The translations under genes were made by a program, and so were the position numbers. This document shows positions 25,035 through 36,451 of a DNA stretch of 64,000 nt, piece after piece. Position 1 is the stretch's first letter. The number at the start of each line of letters is the position of its first letter. The notes below the pieces were generated by a model. It was not told where the DNA came from. It searched no databases and was given only the letters and a program-made list of their open reading frames with translations. The DNA comes from Mercurialis annua (taxonomy: Eukaryota > Streptophyta > Magnoliopsida > Malpighiales > Euphorbiaceae): positions 21,724,046 to 21,788,045 of the forward strand of contig NC_065570.1 of NCBI RefSeq assembly GCF_937616625.2, read 5' to 3'.

Positions 25035-28000
25035 GATTTAAGCCAAACTTTTACAAAATTTACGAAACAAATCCAAATCTGTTTAGATATTGAAGCCAAA
25101 CGTTTACAAACGTTACGAAACAAAACAAAACATTTTAAACATTACGAAACAATTCAAAACGTTTCACATTTTTAGCGTTTTAAGCCAAACGTTTACAAAT
25201 GTTACGAAACAAATCTAAACGTTTCACATTTTTAGTGATTTTAGCCAAACCTTTACAAACATTACGAAACAAAACCAAGCGTTTCACCTTTTAGCAATTT
25301 AATCTAAACGTTTACAAACGTTACGAAACAAATCCAAACATTTCCCCTTTTTAGCAAATTAAGCCAAATGTTTACGAACTTTACGAAACAAATCAAAACG
25401 TTTCACCTTTTTAGCGATTGAAGCCAAACGTTTACAAGCGTTACGAAACAAATCCAAAGCGTTTCACCTTTTAGCAATGTTATGAAAAAAATCCAAACGT
25501 TACACCTTTTTAGCGATTTAAGTCAAACGTTTACAAACGTTACGAAACAATTCCAAACCTTTCGCCTTTTTAGCGATTTAAGCCAAACATTTACAAATGT
25601 TACGAAACAAATCCAAATGTTTCACCTTTTTAGAGATTTAAGTCAAACGTTTACAAACGTTACGAAACAAAACAAAACGTTTTAAACATTACGAAACAAT
25701 TCAAAACGTTTCACATTTTTAGCGTTTCAAGCCAAATCTTTACAAACGTTCCGAAAGAAAACCAAGCGTTTCAACTTTTTTGCGATTTAAGCCAAATGTT
25801 TACAAAAGTTACGAAACAAATCCAAACATTTCATTTTTCTAGCGATTTGAGCAAAACCTTTACGAACATTACGAAACAAATCCAAATGATTAACATTTTT
25901 AGCGATATAAGCCAAATCATTAAAACGTTACAAAATAAATCCAAATGTTTACAAACATTACGGAAGAAAAAAAAAACGTTTCACATTTTTATCAATTTAA
26001 GCCAAATGTGTACAAACTTTACAAAACAAATCCAAACGTTTCGCCTTATAACGATTGAAGCCAAACATTTACAAACGTTGCGAAACTAATCCAAACGTTT
26101 CCCCATTTTAGCGATTTAAGCAAAACTTTTATAAACGTTACAAAACAAAAACAAATGTTTCCCCTTATTAGCGATTTAAGCCAAACATTTACAAACGTTA
26201 TGAAACAAATCCAAACCTTTCCCCATTTTAGCAATTTAAGCCAAACAAGTAAAACGTTACGAAAAAAATCCAAATCTTCCACCTTTTTAGCGATTTAAGC
26301 CAAACGTTTACAAACATTACAAAACAAATCCAAATGTTTTCCCTTTTTAGTAATTGAAGCCAAACATTTACAAACGTTACAAAACAAATCCAAATGTTTC
26401 ACATATTTAGCAATTTAAGTCAAACGTTAACAAACTTACGAAACAAAACAAAGCGTTTCACTTTTTTCGCAATTTAAGCCAAACGTTTACAAACATTACG
26501 AAACAAATCCAAGCGTTTTACCTTTTTAGAAATTTAAGCCACACGTTTACAAACGTTACGAAACAAATCCAAAGGTTTCACCTTTTTAGCGAATTAAGCC
26601 AAACGTTTACAAACGGTACGAAACGAATCCAAACTTTTTCCCTTTTTAGCGATTTAAGTAAAACGTCTACAAACGCTACGAAACAAATCCAGACGTTTCA
26701 CCTTTTGAGCAATTTAAGCCACACGTTTACAAACTTTACGAAAAAAATTCAAACGTGTCACTTTTTTAGCGATTTAAGCCAAACGTTTACAATCGTTTAC
26801 GAAACAAATCCAAACGTTTCACCTTTTTCGCGATTTAAGCAAACGTTACGAAACAGATCCAAACGTTTCACCTTTTTAGCGATTTAATACAAACTTTTAT
26901 AAATGTTATGAAACAATACCAAACATTTAAAACATTACGAAACACATCCAAACATTTCACATTTTTAGCGATTTAAGCCAAACATTTAGAACGTTACGAA
27001 ATAAAATCAAGTATTTCACCTTTTTAGCAATTTAAGCCAAACATTTTAAAACAAATCCAAGCGTTTTACCTTTTTACTAATTTAAGCCAAACCTTTACAA
27101 ACTACAAAATAAAACCAAGTGTTTCACCTTATTAGCAATTTAATCCAAACGTTTACAAACGTTACGAAACAAATACAAGCGTTTGACCTTTTAAGCAATT
27201 TAAGCCAAACATTTACAAACGTTCTGAAACAAATTCAAGCGTTTCACGTTTTTAGTAATTTAAGCGTAATGTTTACAAACGTTATGCAACAAATCCAAGC
27301 GTTTCACCTTTTTAGAATTTTAAGCCAAACGATTACAAACGTTACGAAACAAAACCAAACATTTAAAACGTTACAAAACAAATTCAAGCATTTCACGTTT
27401 TTAGCAATTTAAGCCAAACGTTTAAAGACGTTGCGAAACAAATCCAACTATTTCACCTTTTTAGCGATTTAAGCCAAGCGTTTACAAACGATACGAAAGA
27501 AATCCATACGATTCACCTTTTTAGCGATTTAAGCCAAACGTTTACAAACGTTTACAAACGTTACGAAACAAATCCAAACGTTACGAAACAAAACCCAACT
27601 CTTTTTTTTAAACGTTACGAAACAAATCCAAGCGTTTCACCTTTTTAGTAATTTAAGCCAAACGTTTACACACGTTACAAAACAAATCCAAACGTTTCAT
27701 CTTTTTAGCGATTGAAGCCAAACGTTTACAAAAGTTACGAAACAAATCCAAAGCGTTTGACCTTTTAGCTATGTTACAAAACAAATCAAAATATTTTACC
27801 TTTTTAGCGATTTAAGCCAAACGTTGAGAAATGTTACGAAATAATTCCAAAAATTTAGCCTTTTTAGCGATTTAAGCCAAACTTTTACAAAACTTACGAA
27901 ACAAATCCAAACGTTTCATCTTTTTAGATATTTAAGCCAAGCGTTTACAAACGTTACGAAACAAATCCAAACGTTTCACATTTTTAGTGATTTTAGCCAA

Positions 28001-28092
28001 ACCTCTACAAACGTTACGAAACAAAACCAAGCGTTTCACCTTTTAGCAATTTAATCTAAACGTTTACAAACGTTAAGAAACAAATTCAAACG
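25035..28092. repeat. 60-bp satellite array, block 3
   Basis: About 51 monomers. From 25401 it repeats the monomer order of units A and B. The series CAAGCGTTTCACCTTTTAGC appears at 25278 and again at 28030, giving a local higher-order period of about 2752 bp. It ends at AAATTCAAACG, directly before the TGTCACGACC end of the reverse-strand LTR. Confidence 0.96.
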
Positions 28093-31082
28093 TGTCACGA
28101 CCCAATTTCATGAATCGTGACCGGCGCTAGGGTATGGGTATGGTTGTACCAAAACCCGTAGTAAGCCTTGCGGAAATCAAATGAACATTTAAACCTACAG
28201 AAAACTGCTCGGGGGCAACCGAGACTCCAACTTAAGTCTAGCAATTTATAATACAGTTCTATTATAAATAACTTAAATATCTGAAATGCTCAACAGCATG
28301 CCTTAAATATAATAATGAAATATTCCAGTGTAAACATGCTAAAAATAAACAATCGGTCTAATCGATAATCCCAATGCAATAACAAATGTAATATATAAAC
28401 TAGCTTTACTGCGGTCTAAGAGTTCGAAAATAGAAACTAGTTTAATAACATAAAAACCGCCGAGGAATCAAAAGAATCGGAGTGGACCGGCTTTCAAATC
28501 ATAAACCTGGAAAATTTGGGAAAACAACAGGGTCAGATATACTGAGATGAGTTCGCAATACTATTTACATTTATTAAGTTTAAAACCCTTAAATCAAAAC
28601 ATTTTTATACAAATATAATATGATTATGGAAAACAGTATTGAAATGATCCCAGCGTGAGTATGACATAGCATACCGATAAACCCAGAGTGGACGGGAACA
28701 AATCCTCGTCATATAAATATACCAGCGTAAGCAAGACTTTAGTCTGCTGTTTCCCAGAGTACTTACCGGTGCACACAGTCTCGATACAAGCCTATCGAGT
28801 AGCTCGTTTCAATCCAGATCCATAATCCGTAAAAACAGTTCACAAATATTTATAATATTAAAATATGATGCGGTACTTAATAAAGCGGTAAATAGCACTA
28901 CAAACTCACTGCTTGCTTATCCACGTGATCTTGGCAAACAGCTAACCCTGCGTAGACTCCGAAGCACGAGCAGTCGACGGGTCTAAAATAATAAATAGGT
29001 TAAAATCCGTACGACCCCTAACTCTAAGATCTCTAGACTCCACGTAGGACTAGCACGATTAAATAACCAGATAAATCACAGAGAAACACAATTTTACAAA
29101 TAAATTGTAATGCCGTAATTAATTCAAGACTATTGAGTTCGCACTTAAATACAATCCGAAAATATTATTAAAATAATATTTAATTGATAAATAAAATCAA
29201 TTCCTCAAATAGTGAGTTAGCCGAGTTTTTCAAAACTACCAAGCTAAACTCACATGTCGGTGACCCAAGTCAAAACCGACCCAACCATAAAACCAGAGTT
29301 ATAAACCACAGTTTATAATTAATATTAAATAAAATATTAATTAATATTAAAATAGAACTCAATAGATTGAAACCCAAGTAATTAAATATTACCGGTAATT
29401 ATCTCAATTAATTAAATAACAAACAAAGCTAAAATATAAATTTAATTCCAAAGGCATTATAAGCCAAAAATATCAATTTAACAATTAAATAATAATTAAT
29501 AATAATTATTAATTTAATTTTTAAATATTCAAATATTATTTTTATGCCTTAGAAATAATATAATTAATTTGACAAACTTTTGAATTAAATAAAATCCCCA
29601 AATTCTTATTTAATATAGTAATTATAAAATCATATATAATCCATAATAAGTTTAATATTAATTTAAATTTAAAATATTAAAGCCCAAAGTAATTTCAAAT
29701 TATAAATAATAATATTATTTAAAACGTTAATTGATAAGTCGAAACTAATTTTATAAATTGAGATCAAAAAAATCATTATCAAATATTTAATAATATGACT
29801 TAAAGGATCTATTTATTTAACTCAAAACAATTCAATGATCAAAACCATCTTTTTGCCAAACATAATCCATGAAAACCACTCACACCCTTACACATCATCA
29901 TCTTCTACAACTTTAAAATCTTAAACCCCACACATAATCCAACTTGCAGTAATAAACGAAAATTCATGCTAACTTCAAACCTCAACCATTAACATTCAAC
30001 ACAATAAGATTATGAATCACGAATCACTTATATGTGATCAACAATATATTGTAGTTCAATAATAACGAGAATCAATCTCTCTTTAAAAAAAACTCACCAT
30101 AGCAGGGACACCACGCGAATAACCGAAACACCCAATCCAAAAACAATGATTCGAAAGGTAAAACACATAACAAGAATCCATGAGGATGATAATCATTAAA
30201 TTCCAAAAGCCTAACATTATAAGATGCTATAATCAATATTCAAGAAGGGAAATCTTCGGCAGTAACTATAATCAATAGTATCAGTTAAGAACAAACAACA
30301 ACGATGAGACGGCGGCGAATAATACGGGTTCGTTTACGTACCGTTTGACGAACGAAAGGTGTAGAAACGTAGATGCGTGAGTCTACTTTCACGGGAAACA
30401 AACAGAATTGATTTCGACCTCCGAACGGCTGCCAAACGAATTAAATTTCAGAAGGATCGAATTAAACTTAAAACAGAATTTTCCAGAAAACGGTAAAACG
30501 GCAGCGATCGGTACGGGTTCGTTTACATACCGTTTGACAAACGAAAAGTTGGGATTTGTAGATACGTGAGTCTTCTATCACTGGCAGGAAGCGGAACCTA
30601 TTTCGGTTCTGAAACAAAAGAGTAATCAGCGATGAACGAAGACGTCGTTTTTGAATAAAACTGAAATTTAGAACCAAAGCTTACCGCTGAGTTTGAGTGA
30701 TGATTGAGAGATGGATTCTCAGTGAAAACGAGAATGGAAAACGGCTAGGGTTTGTATGTAGAGTGGTAAAGATTTTTGGTTTTCAAAACGTTTTAAAATA
30801 GTGAGTAAAACGAGCTGAAAATCCGGAGTGAAATGGAGTCGTGTGCGGACTGAAATCATAACAGGATGGGGTTAACTAAGGTCTCGTACAATTGAGCTGC
30901 AAGTGAATGAGGAATGGGTCAAAAGTCTAAAATACCCCCTCAGACATAACCAGCAACAAAAATCGATCCTTCATCTATATTAAACTTCGATTTAGTCCAC
31001 AACACGAATTCAAATACGTAAACGGCTTAATTAATTTCCGAAACTTGCAAATTAAACTTCAAAATTTATACGGGATATTACA
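28093..31082 (-). repeat. 3' LTR of Ty3/gypsy element
   Basis: 2990 bp. Read on the minus strand it starts TGTAATATCCCG and ends ATTGGGTCGTGACA. Much of the middle (29290-29800) is very AT-rich. By eye about twenty substitutions separate it from the 5' LTR over 2.96 kb. Small frames inside it (30468-30677) have no support as genes. Confidence 0.94.
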
Positions 31083-31096
31083 TTCTCCCCAACTTA
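31083..31096 (-). other. Polypurine tract of Ty3/gypsy element
   Basis: On the minus strand AAGTTGGGGAGAA directly precedes the TG of the 3' LTR, with a TCGAGGACGAATTTTTAAT context like that of the other elements in this window. Confidence 0.88.
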
Positions 31097-31200
31097 TTAA
31101 AAATTCGTCCTCGAATTTAACACAATAAACACACAGTACCAAAAATAACACAAACGCAAGTAAAATTCAAAAAAATCAAATAACAATCAACTTTCGTACC
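31097..31200 (-). other. 3' untranslated stretch of Ty3/gypsy element
   Basis: About 100 bp between the end of the integrase frame and the polypurine tract. It is AT-rich and nothing else was recognised. Confidence 0.6.
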
Positions 31201-32643
31201 TCAAGGAAAAAGAAAAGGATAACGATTCCGCATATCCGACTCGGTCTCCCAAGTGCACTCCTCAACAGAATGGTTCCGCCAAAGAACCTTAACCATCGGA
31301 ATCTCCTTGCTCCGTAACTTACGAACCTGCGTATCAACAATCTCGACAGGCTGCTCCTCGTAAGATAACTCGTGGTCAATCTCAACACTCTGCGGTACTA
31401 TCACGTGAGAAGGATCAGAAATACACTTCCTCAACATGGAAATGTGAAACACTGGGTGAACCGACGACATATCTGGTGGCAACGCTAACTTGTACGCCAC
31501 TGCTCCAATACGCTCAATGATCTCATACGGACCAACATACCTCGGTGCTAACTTCCCTTTAACACCGAAACGCACAACGCCCTTCATAGGCGAAACCCGA
31601 AGAAACACGAAATCTCCAACCCGAAACTCCATGTCTTTCCTCTTCGGATCAGCATAACTCTTATGTCGACTAAAAGCTGTCTCCAATCTCCGCTTGATCA
31701 ATGGTACCTTCTCTGAGGTAATCTGAATAATCTCTGCTCCCGAGAGCTTGCGCTCGCCAACCTCCTCCCAGCAGATAGGAGATCGACACTTGCGCCCGTA
31801 CAAAGCCTCATAAGGTGCCATCTCGATACTAGCATGGTAACTGTTGTTGTAGGAAAACTCAATCAAAGGCAAATGAGTATCCCAGCTACCCTGGAAATCC
31901 AGAACACACATCCTGAGCATGTCCTCCAAAGTCTGAATAGTCCTCTCAGACTGACCGTCAGTCTGAGGATGAAAAGCAGTACTGAAATCCAATCTCGTAC
32001 CCATAGATTCCTGCATCGCCTTCCAAAACCGAGAGGTGAAAACTGAACCTCTGTCTGAAACTATCGACAATGGTACACCATGGAGACTCACAATCCGATC
32101 GATGTACAACTGTGCCAACTTCGAAGCCTGGTAAGTAACCTTGATCGGTAAGAAGTGAACTGACTTGGTCAAACGGTCAACTATCACCCAAATCGAATCA
32201 TACCCCTGTCGGGTACGTGGCAAACCAACCACAAAATCCATAGCGATTCGCTCCCATTTCCACTCTGGAATAGGTAGCGGTTGCAGATATCCAAACGGTC
32301 TCTGATGCTCTAACTTTACCTGTTGGCAAGTCAAACACTTAGACACAAACTCTGCAACATCCTTTTTCATTCCGCTCCACCAGTACGTACCCTTGAGATC
32401 ATGGTACATCTTGGTAGAACCCGGATGAACACTGTAAGCTGACTTGTGCGCTTCCTCCAGAATCTGGTCTCTCAAACCATCTGAATCCGGAACACACAGC
32501 CGAGAACTGTACCTGAGAACTCCATCCGCCAGAACAAACTCAGAATTTCCATCTAGATGGATCTCATCCATAATTCGTTTCAATTGTGGATCTTCAGCTT
32601 GTGAAGCTTTGATCCTATCAATCAAAACCGGTTGCACCTGCAA
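31201..32643 (-). CDS. Integrase with chromodomain-like C-terminus
   Basis: Counting from the first Met after the TAG ([10 protein letters not shown]), the zinc-binding HHCC is H73-x7-H81-x21-C103-x2-C106. The catalytic triad is D136 (AMDFVVG), D197 (IVSDRGS) and E233 (SERTIQT), with the exact 35-residue spacing between the second Asp and the Glu. A GPY/F-type module ([16 protein letters not shown]) follows. The tail has [15 protein letters not shown] and [15 protein letters not shown], the chromodomain-like ending typical of Tekay/Del chromoviruses. Such tails are thought to steer integration into heterochromatin, which fits the satellite location. The catalytic residues are intact; only the upstream stop separates it from RT. 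Confidence 0.93.
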   Translation of the reverse strand: MQVQPVLIDRIKASQAEDPQLKRIMDEIHLDGNSEFVLADGVLRYSSRLCVPDSDGLRDQILEEAHKSAYSVHPGSTKMYHDLKGTYWWSGMKKDVAEFVSKCLTCQQVKLEHQRPFGYLQPLPIPEWKWERIAMDFVVGLPRTRQGYDSIWVIVDRLTKSVHFLPIKVTYQASKLAQLYIDRIVSLHGVPLSIVSDRGSVFTSRFWKAMQESMGTRLDFSTAFHPQTDGQSERTIQTLEDMLRMCVLDFQGSWDTHLPLIEFSYNNSYHASIEMAPYEALYGRKCRSPICWEEVGERKLSGAEIIQITSEKVPLIKRRLETAFSRHKSYADPKRKDMEFRVGDFVFLRVSPMKGVVRFGVKGKLAPRYVGPYEIIERIGAVAYKLALPPDMSSVHPVFHISMLRKCISDPSHVIVPQSVEIDHELSYEEQPVEIVDTQVRKLRSKEIPMVKVLWRNHSVEECTWETESDMRNRYPFLFP

Positions 32644-33945
32644 CTATGCCAACAAACAACCTCTCTGCGAAACCTGAAATCCGTATCTCGAAGCTAACAG
32701 ACTATGCCACTCACAAACCATGGGTCTCCGCCCAACCTCAGAAATATGGGCCAAACTGCCCGAAGACTTGCGACTCAATGCATCGGCTACCACATTAGCC
32801 TTACCCGGATGGTACTGAATAGTACAATCATAGTCTTTCAGTAACTCCAACCATCTCCGCTGCCTCAGATTCAGCTCACGCTGATCAAAAATGTACTTCA
32901 GACTCTTATGATCAGTGAAGATCTCGCAAGTCGTGCCGTACAAATAGTGCCTCCAAATCTTGAGAGCAAAGACCACAGCTGCTAACTCCAGATCATGAGT
33001 AGGATAATTCACCTCATGCTTCTTCAGCTGGCGAGAAGCATAGGCAATCACCTTACCATGTTGCATCAGAACGCAACCCAAACCAATACGGGAAGCATCA
33101 CAATACACAGTGAATCCTTCGATGCCAGATGGCAAAGCCAATACAGGAGCTGTAGTCAAAATCTCTTTGAGCTTCTCAAAGCTCGCCTCGCACTTGTCAG
33201 TCCACTCAAACTTAACACCCTTCTGTGTCAGTTTAGTCATCGGTGCAGATATTCTGGAGAAATCCTGCACGAACCGACGATAGTAGCCAGCTAACCCCAG
33301 AAAACTTCTGATCTCGGTAACTGACCTCGGCCTCTGCCAATCCATAACCGCCTCAATCTTTGTCGGATCAACCTTGATCCCATCCTTTGACACCATGTGT
33401 CCTAAGAAGGTAACTTGATCCAGCCAGAATTCGCACTTCGAGAACTTAGCATACAGCTGATGCTCACGCAAAGTCTGCAGTATCGTTCTCAAGTGGAAAG
33501 CATGTTCCTCCGCATTCCGAGAGTAAATCAGTATGTCATCAATAAACACAATAACGAACTGATTGAGAAACGACTTGAATACCCGGTTCATCATATCCAT
33601 AAACGCTGCTGGTGCGTTAGTTAACCCGAAAGACATGACCAGAAACTCGAAATGCCCATACCGCGTTCTGAAAGCAGTCTTAGGCACATCGACGTCTCGA
33701 ATCTGAAGTTGATGATACCCGGATCTCAAATCAATCTTCGAAAAGCACTTAGCACCCTCCAACTGGTCGAACAAATAATCAATACGAGGAAGAGGATACC
33801 GGTTTTTGATAGTAACCTTGTTCAGCTGTCTGTAGTCAATACACAGCCGAAATGACCCATCCTTCTTCTTGACAAACAGCACAGGAGCACCCCACGGAGA
33901 AGTACTCGGTCTGATAAAACCACTATCAAGCAATTCCTGTAACTG
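32644..33945 (-). CDS. Reverse transcriptase and RNase H part
   Basis: The open stretch starts right after the TAA ([10 protein letters not shown]), with its first Met at 33933. From that Met, RT shows [18 protein letters not shown] near 22-39, the first catalytic Asp in [10 protein letters not shown] (about 68), and FIDD at about 130-133, a normal variant of YxDD for Ty3 elements. RNase H follows with CDAS (D278), HDLE (E315), TDHKS (D340) and ADALSR (D383), all four catalytic acids present. It copies the element RNA into DNA and removes RNA from hybrids. It ends at a TAG after GCLLA, before the integrase. It has no start context of its own and depends on the upstream frame. Confidence 0.92.
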   Translation of the reverse strand, partial: QLQELLDSGFIRPSTSPWGAPVLFVKKKDGSFRLCIDYRQLNKVTIKNRYPLPRIDYLFDQLEGAKCFSKIDLRSGYHQLQIRDVDVPKTAFRTRYGHFEFLVMSFGLTNAPAAFMDMMNRVFKSFLNQFVIVFIDDILIYSRNAEEHAFHLRTILQTLREHQLYAKFSKCEFWLDQVTFLGHMVSKDGIKVDPTKIEAVMDWQRPRSVTEIRSFLGLAGYYRRFVQDFSRISAPMTKLTQKGVKFEWTDKCEASFEKLKEILTTAPVLALPSGIEGFTVYCDASRIGLGCVLMQHGKVIAYASRQLKKHEVNYPTHDLELAAVVFALKIWRHYLYGTTCEIFTDHKSLKYIFDQRELNLRQRRWLELLKDYDCTIQYHPGKANVVADALSRKSSGSLAHISEVGRRPMVCEWHSLLASRYGFQVSQRGCLLA

Positions 33946-36117
33946 TTACTTCAGCTCTGCAGGAGCCATCCGATACGGAGGTATCGAAATAGGAGCTGTT
34001 CCCGGAGCAACATCAATACAGAACTCGATGTCACGATCAGGTGGTAATCCAGGCAACTCCTCTGGAAACACATCAGTGAACTCATTCACTATCGGAACAC
34101 TATGCACGTCACCACTGTCGCCCTCTAAATCACGAACCACCGCTAAGAAAGCCTGGCAACCCTTGCCCATCATACGCTTGGCCTTGATCGCCGAAATTAG
34201 ATTCTTAGGTGTATCCCCCTTCTCTCCTTGGAAAGAAAAAGGCATATCACCAGGAATCCCAAACAATACCGACTTCCCTCGACAGTCGATAGAAGCAAAA
34301 TGGCGTGAAAGCCAATCCATCCCCAAGATGACATCAAAAGATAACACGTCAAGCATAATCAAATCAGCACTAAGATCCCTACCATGTATAACCACAGAAC
34401 AAGACGGATAGACCACGTCCACCATAACACAATCAGACAAAGGCGTAGATAGAGATAAAGGCTCTAACAACCTAGATGGTGTCACACCCAACTTAGCAGC
34501 AAAACTCGGAGAAACAAAAGAGTGTGTTGCACCCGCATCAAATAAGACCAAGGCATCTACAAATGAAATGGGAATAGTACCTTGCACCACGGCGTTTGAT
34601 GCACGAGCATCCTGAGGAGTCAGAGCAAATACTCTGGCCTGACTCTGTCCTTGTTGCGGTGCCTGAGAAGAACTGTAACTACCCGAGCCTCTACCACCGT
34701 TCCCACGGCCACCAAAACCACGCCCTCCTGAACCACAGCCCCGTTGGCCACCAAACGAAGCGGCAGGCTGAGAGTACCCTGCCGAAGGAGTGAAAACAGG
34801 TCTCTGCTGCTGAAAGAACAGCTGAGCAACACTAGCCGACGACATCTGTTGTCCAGATGACGGACACTCCCTAGAAAAGTGACCCTGCTGGCCACAAGCA
34901 TAGCAACTACCTGGTGCCACTGTGCACTGTCCCGAATGTCTGCGCCTGCAGTTCTGACAAAACGGGACGCTAGAAGTACCACTGTAACCGCGACCAGATC
35001 CACGGCTACTCCCACTGTAACCAGAACTGTGAGAATACGGCTGATACCCTTTCCGAACACCCCCTTTCTGACTCTTGTACTGGGAAGGCTTGTGCTGATA
35101 GCTGCTGCTACCACCCTGCTGCCCACTACTCTGAAAACCACCGCTCGCCTTCTTCGTCTCAGTCATTTTCCCAAAGTGCAGTAAATTTGCCTCCATCCGA
35201 CGGGCACTGTCCACTACAGCAGAAAATTCCTTGGTTGTCTCAGTCAGAAGACTAATAAAGTCAGCACCCAGACCCTTTACGTATCTGTCGTTCACCCTCT
35301 GCTGTTCAGTCTGCAGATCTGGGGCAAAGCGACTCAGTCTCACAAACTCAGTAGTGTACTCATGTACTGATCTGTCTCCTCTCCTCAGAACCAGCAGTCT
35401 GTCTCTGAAACCCTCTGTCACTGAGAAAGGCAGATAAAATTCCTTGAATTCTGTCACAAAGTCCGCCCATGTAATAGTAGCCATAACTGCGCGAATCTCC
35501 CTGCGAAACCAGTCATTTGCAGCACCCTTCAAGGACATCTCTACTAGCATAACGATCTGTCTCTCAGAAGCCTGTAGTCTCTGAGCATTTTGCTCAACCT
35601 CCTCCAGAAAATATAGGGCGTCGTCGTCGCCCGCAAACTCAGTCGGCTTCAGCCTCAAATAAGCCAACACCAAGTCTCTGTCAGCGATTCCAGCACCACC
35701 AACCGCAACACCACCAGCCTGTGGTACTTGTTGCTGCACAATCTGTCCCAGTATAGCATACTGGTTCTGCATGGCGATCTGTCCCGCCTGCAGTTGCACT
35801 TGATTATTCTGGAGTGCAGTGATCCTGGCTAAAAACGTCGTGAAGTCAAACGGGTCAATAGGAGCTTGTGGTACACCTGGTGCCTGAACACCTGCACCAC
35901 CACGTCCCCTACCTCTGCCTCCAGCAGCCTGACCTCTGCCACCCCGACCTCTTCCAGCTCGGCCTCTACCAGCCGGAACTCCACCTGCACGTCCCCTGCC
36001 AACTTGAACCTCTGGTTCATGCTGGTCAACCTCAATCGACATAGCGTCATCAGCTTCAACCTCAGCCTGAGCTGCAGCACGCCTACGAGTATTCATTCCT
36101 AATAATGAAACAAACAA
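33946..36117 (-). CDS. Gag and aspartic protease part
   Basis: 723 codons from the upstream ATG. Residues about 40-75 are an arginine/glycine-rich RGRG stretch, as in nucleic-acid-binding Gag N-termini. Residues about 160-290 are the retrotransposon Gag domain (FVTEFKEFYLP). A Cys-rich motif CQNCRRRHSGQC lies at 387-398, followed by a CCHC knuckle CYACGQQGHFSREC at 405-418, which binds genomic RNA. A glycine-rich linker comes next. The protease has LFDAGATHSF at about 525-534: the catalytic Asp is present, but the usual DTG/DSG reads DAG. ILGMDWL follows near 597. The frame stops after MAPAELK, exactly where reverse transcriptase would follow. The product would form the virus-like particle core and process the polyprotein. 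Confidence 0.92.
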   Translation of the reverse strand: MFVSLLGMNTRRRAAAQAEVEADDAMSIEVDQHEPEVQVGRGRAGGVPAGRGRAGRGRGGRGQAAGGRGRGRGGAGVQAPGVPQAPIDPFDFTTFLARITALQNNQVQLQAGQIAMQNQYAILGQIVQQQVPQAGGVAVGGAGIADRDLVLAYLRLKPTEFAGDDDALYFLEEVEQNAQRLQASERQIVMLVEMSLKGAANDWFRREIRAVMATITWADFVTEFKEFYLPFSVTEGFRDRLLVLRRGDRSVHEYTTEFVRLSRFAPDLQTEQQRVNDRYVKGLGADFISLLTETTKEFSAVVDSARRMEANLLHFGKMTETKKASGGFQSSGQQGGSSSYQHKPSQYKSQKGGVRKGYQPYSHSSGYSGSSRGSGRGYSGTSSVPFCQNCRRRHSGQCTVAPGSCYACGQQGHFSRECPSSGQQMSSASVAQLFFQQQRPVFTPSAGYSQPAASFGGQRGCGSGGRGFGGRGNGGRGSGSYSSSQAPQQGQSQARVFALTPQDARASNAVVQGTIPISFVDALVLFDAGATHSFVSPSFAAKLGVTPSRLLEPLSLSTPLSDCVMVDVVYPSCSVVIHGRDLSADLIMLDVLSFDVILGMDWLSRHFASIDCRGKSVLFGIPGDMPFSFQGEKGDTPKNLISAIKAKRMMGKGCQAFLAVVRDLEGDSGDVHSVPIVNEFTDVFPEELPGLPPDRDIEFCIDVAPGTAPISIPPYRMAPAELK

Positions 36118-36435
36118 ATCTCAAACAATGCCCACTTGGCAACACCCAGAGTATAATTTAATAGTTCACAAATCAACAATTTATCCAGAGTAATAACACT
36201 AACATTCTAGAGAAAATCAAAAATTTCGCAAATAAAACATTAGTAACACATAAGACCGACTCAAACATTCCTAAAGGTGAAGGTAGAAAGTTTTGAAAAT
36301 AAAAGATGACGTTTCAAAAGACAAAACTTGAATCCTAAATCCGCAGTAGATCCTATGATACAACAATAACACTTAACATGCCTTAAAGCGATAAACACGT
36401 AACATGCAAAAATTTGGCATTAGTTCGAAACTAAA
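36118..36435 (-). other. Leader of Ty3/gypsy element
   Basis: About 320 bp between primer-binding site and gag start, A-rich on the plus strand. It presumably holds packaging signals; nothing specific was recognised. Confidence 0.6.
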
Positions 36436-36447
36436 GCTCTGATACCA
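36436..36447 (-). other. Primer-binding site of Ty3/gypsy element
   Basis: On the minus strand TGGTATCAGAGC, four bases after the terminal ACA of the 5' LTR. Complementary to initiator methionine tRNA. Confidence 0.94.
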
Positions 36448-36451
36448 ACTT

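Larger units (their letters stand above)
31201..36096 (-). pseudogene. Gag-Pol polyprotein, one frame with two internal stops
   Basis: The three long frames at 33946-36117, 32644-33945 and 31201-32643 are all in the same reading frame. Together they give the order Gag, zinc knuckles, protease, reverse transcriptase, RNase H, integrase, chromodomain-like tail, about 1630 codons. TAA at 33946-33948 separates protease from reverse transcriptase, and TAG at 32644-32646 separates RNase H from integrase. No frameshift is seen. The likely start is the ATG at 36096 (MNTRRRAAAQ); an in-frame ATG seven codons upstream is possible. The simplest reading is a recently inactivated copy. Readthrough at the TAA is discussed under findings. 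Confidence 0.9.

Noticed and set aside
33869..36102. Plus-strand ORFs opposite the gag-pol frame (up to 180 aa)
   Set aside because: Antisense shadows of the polyprotein; they contain no recognisable domain.
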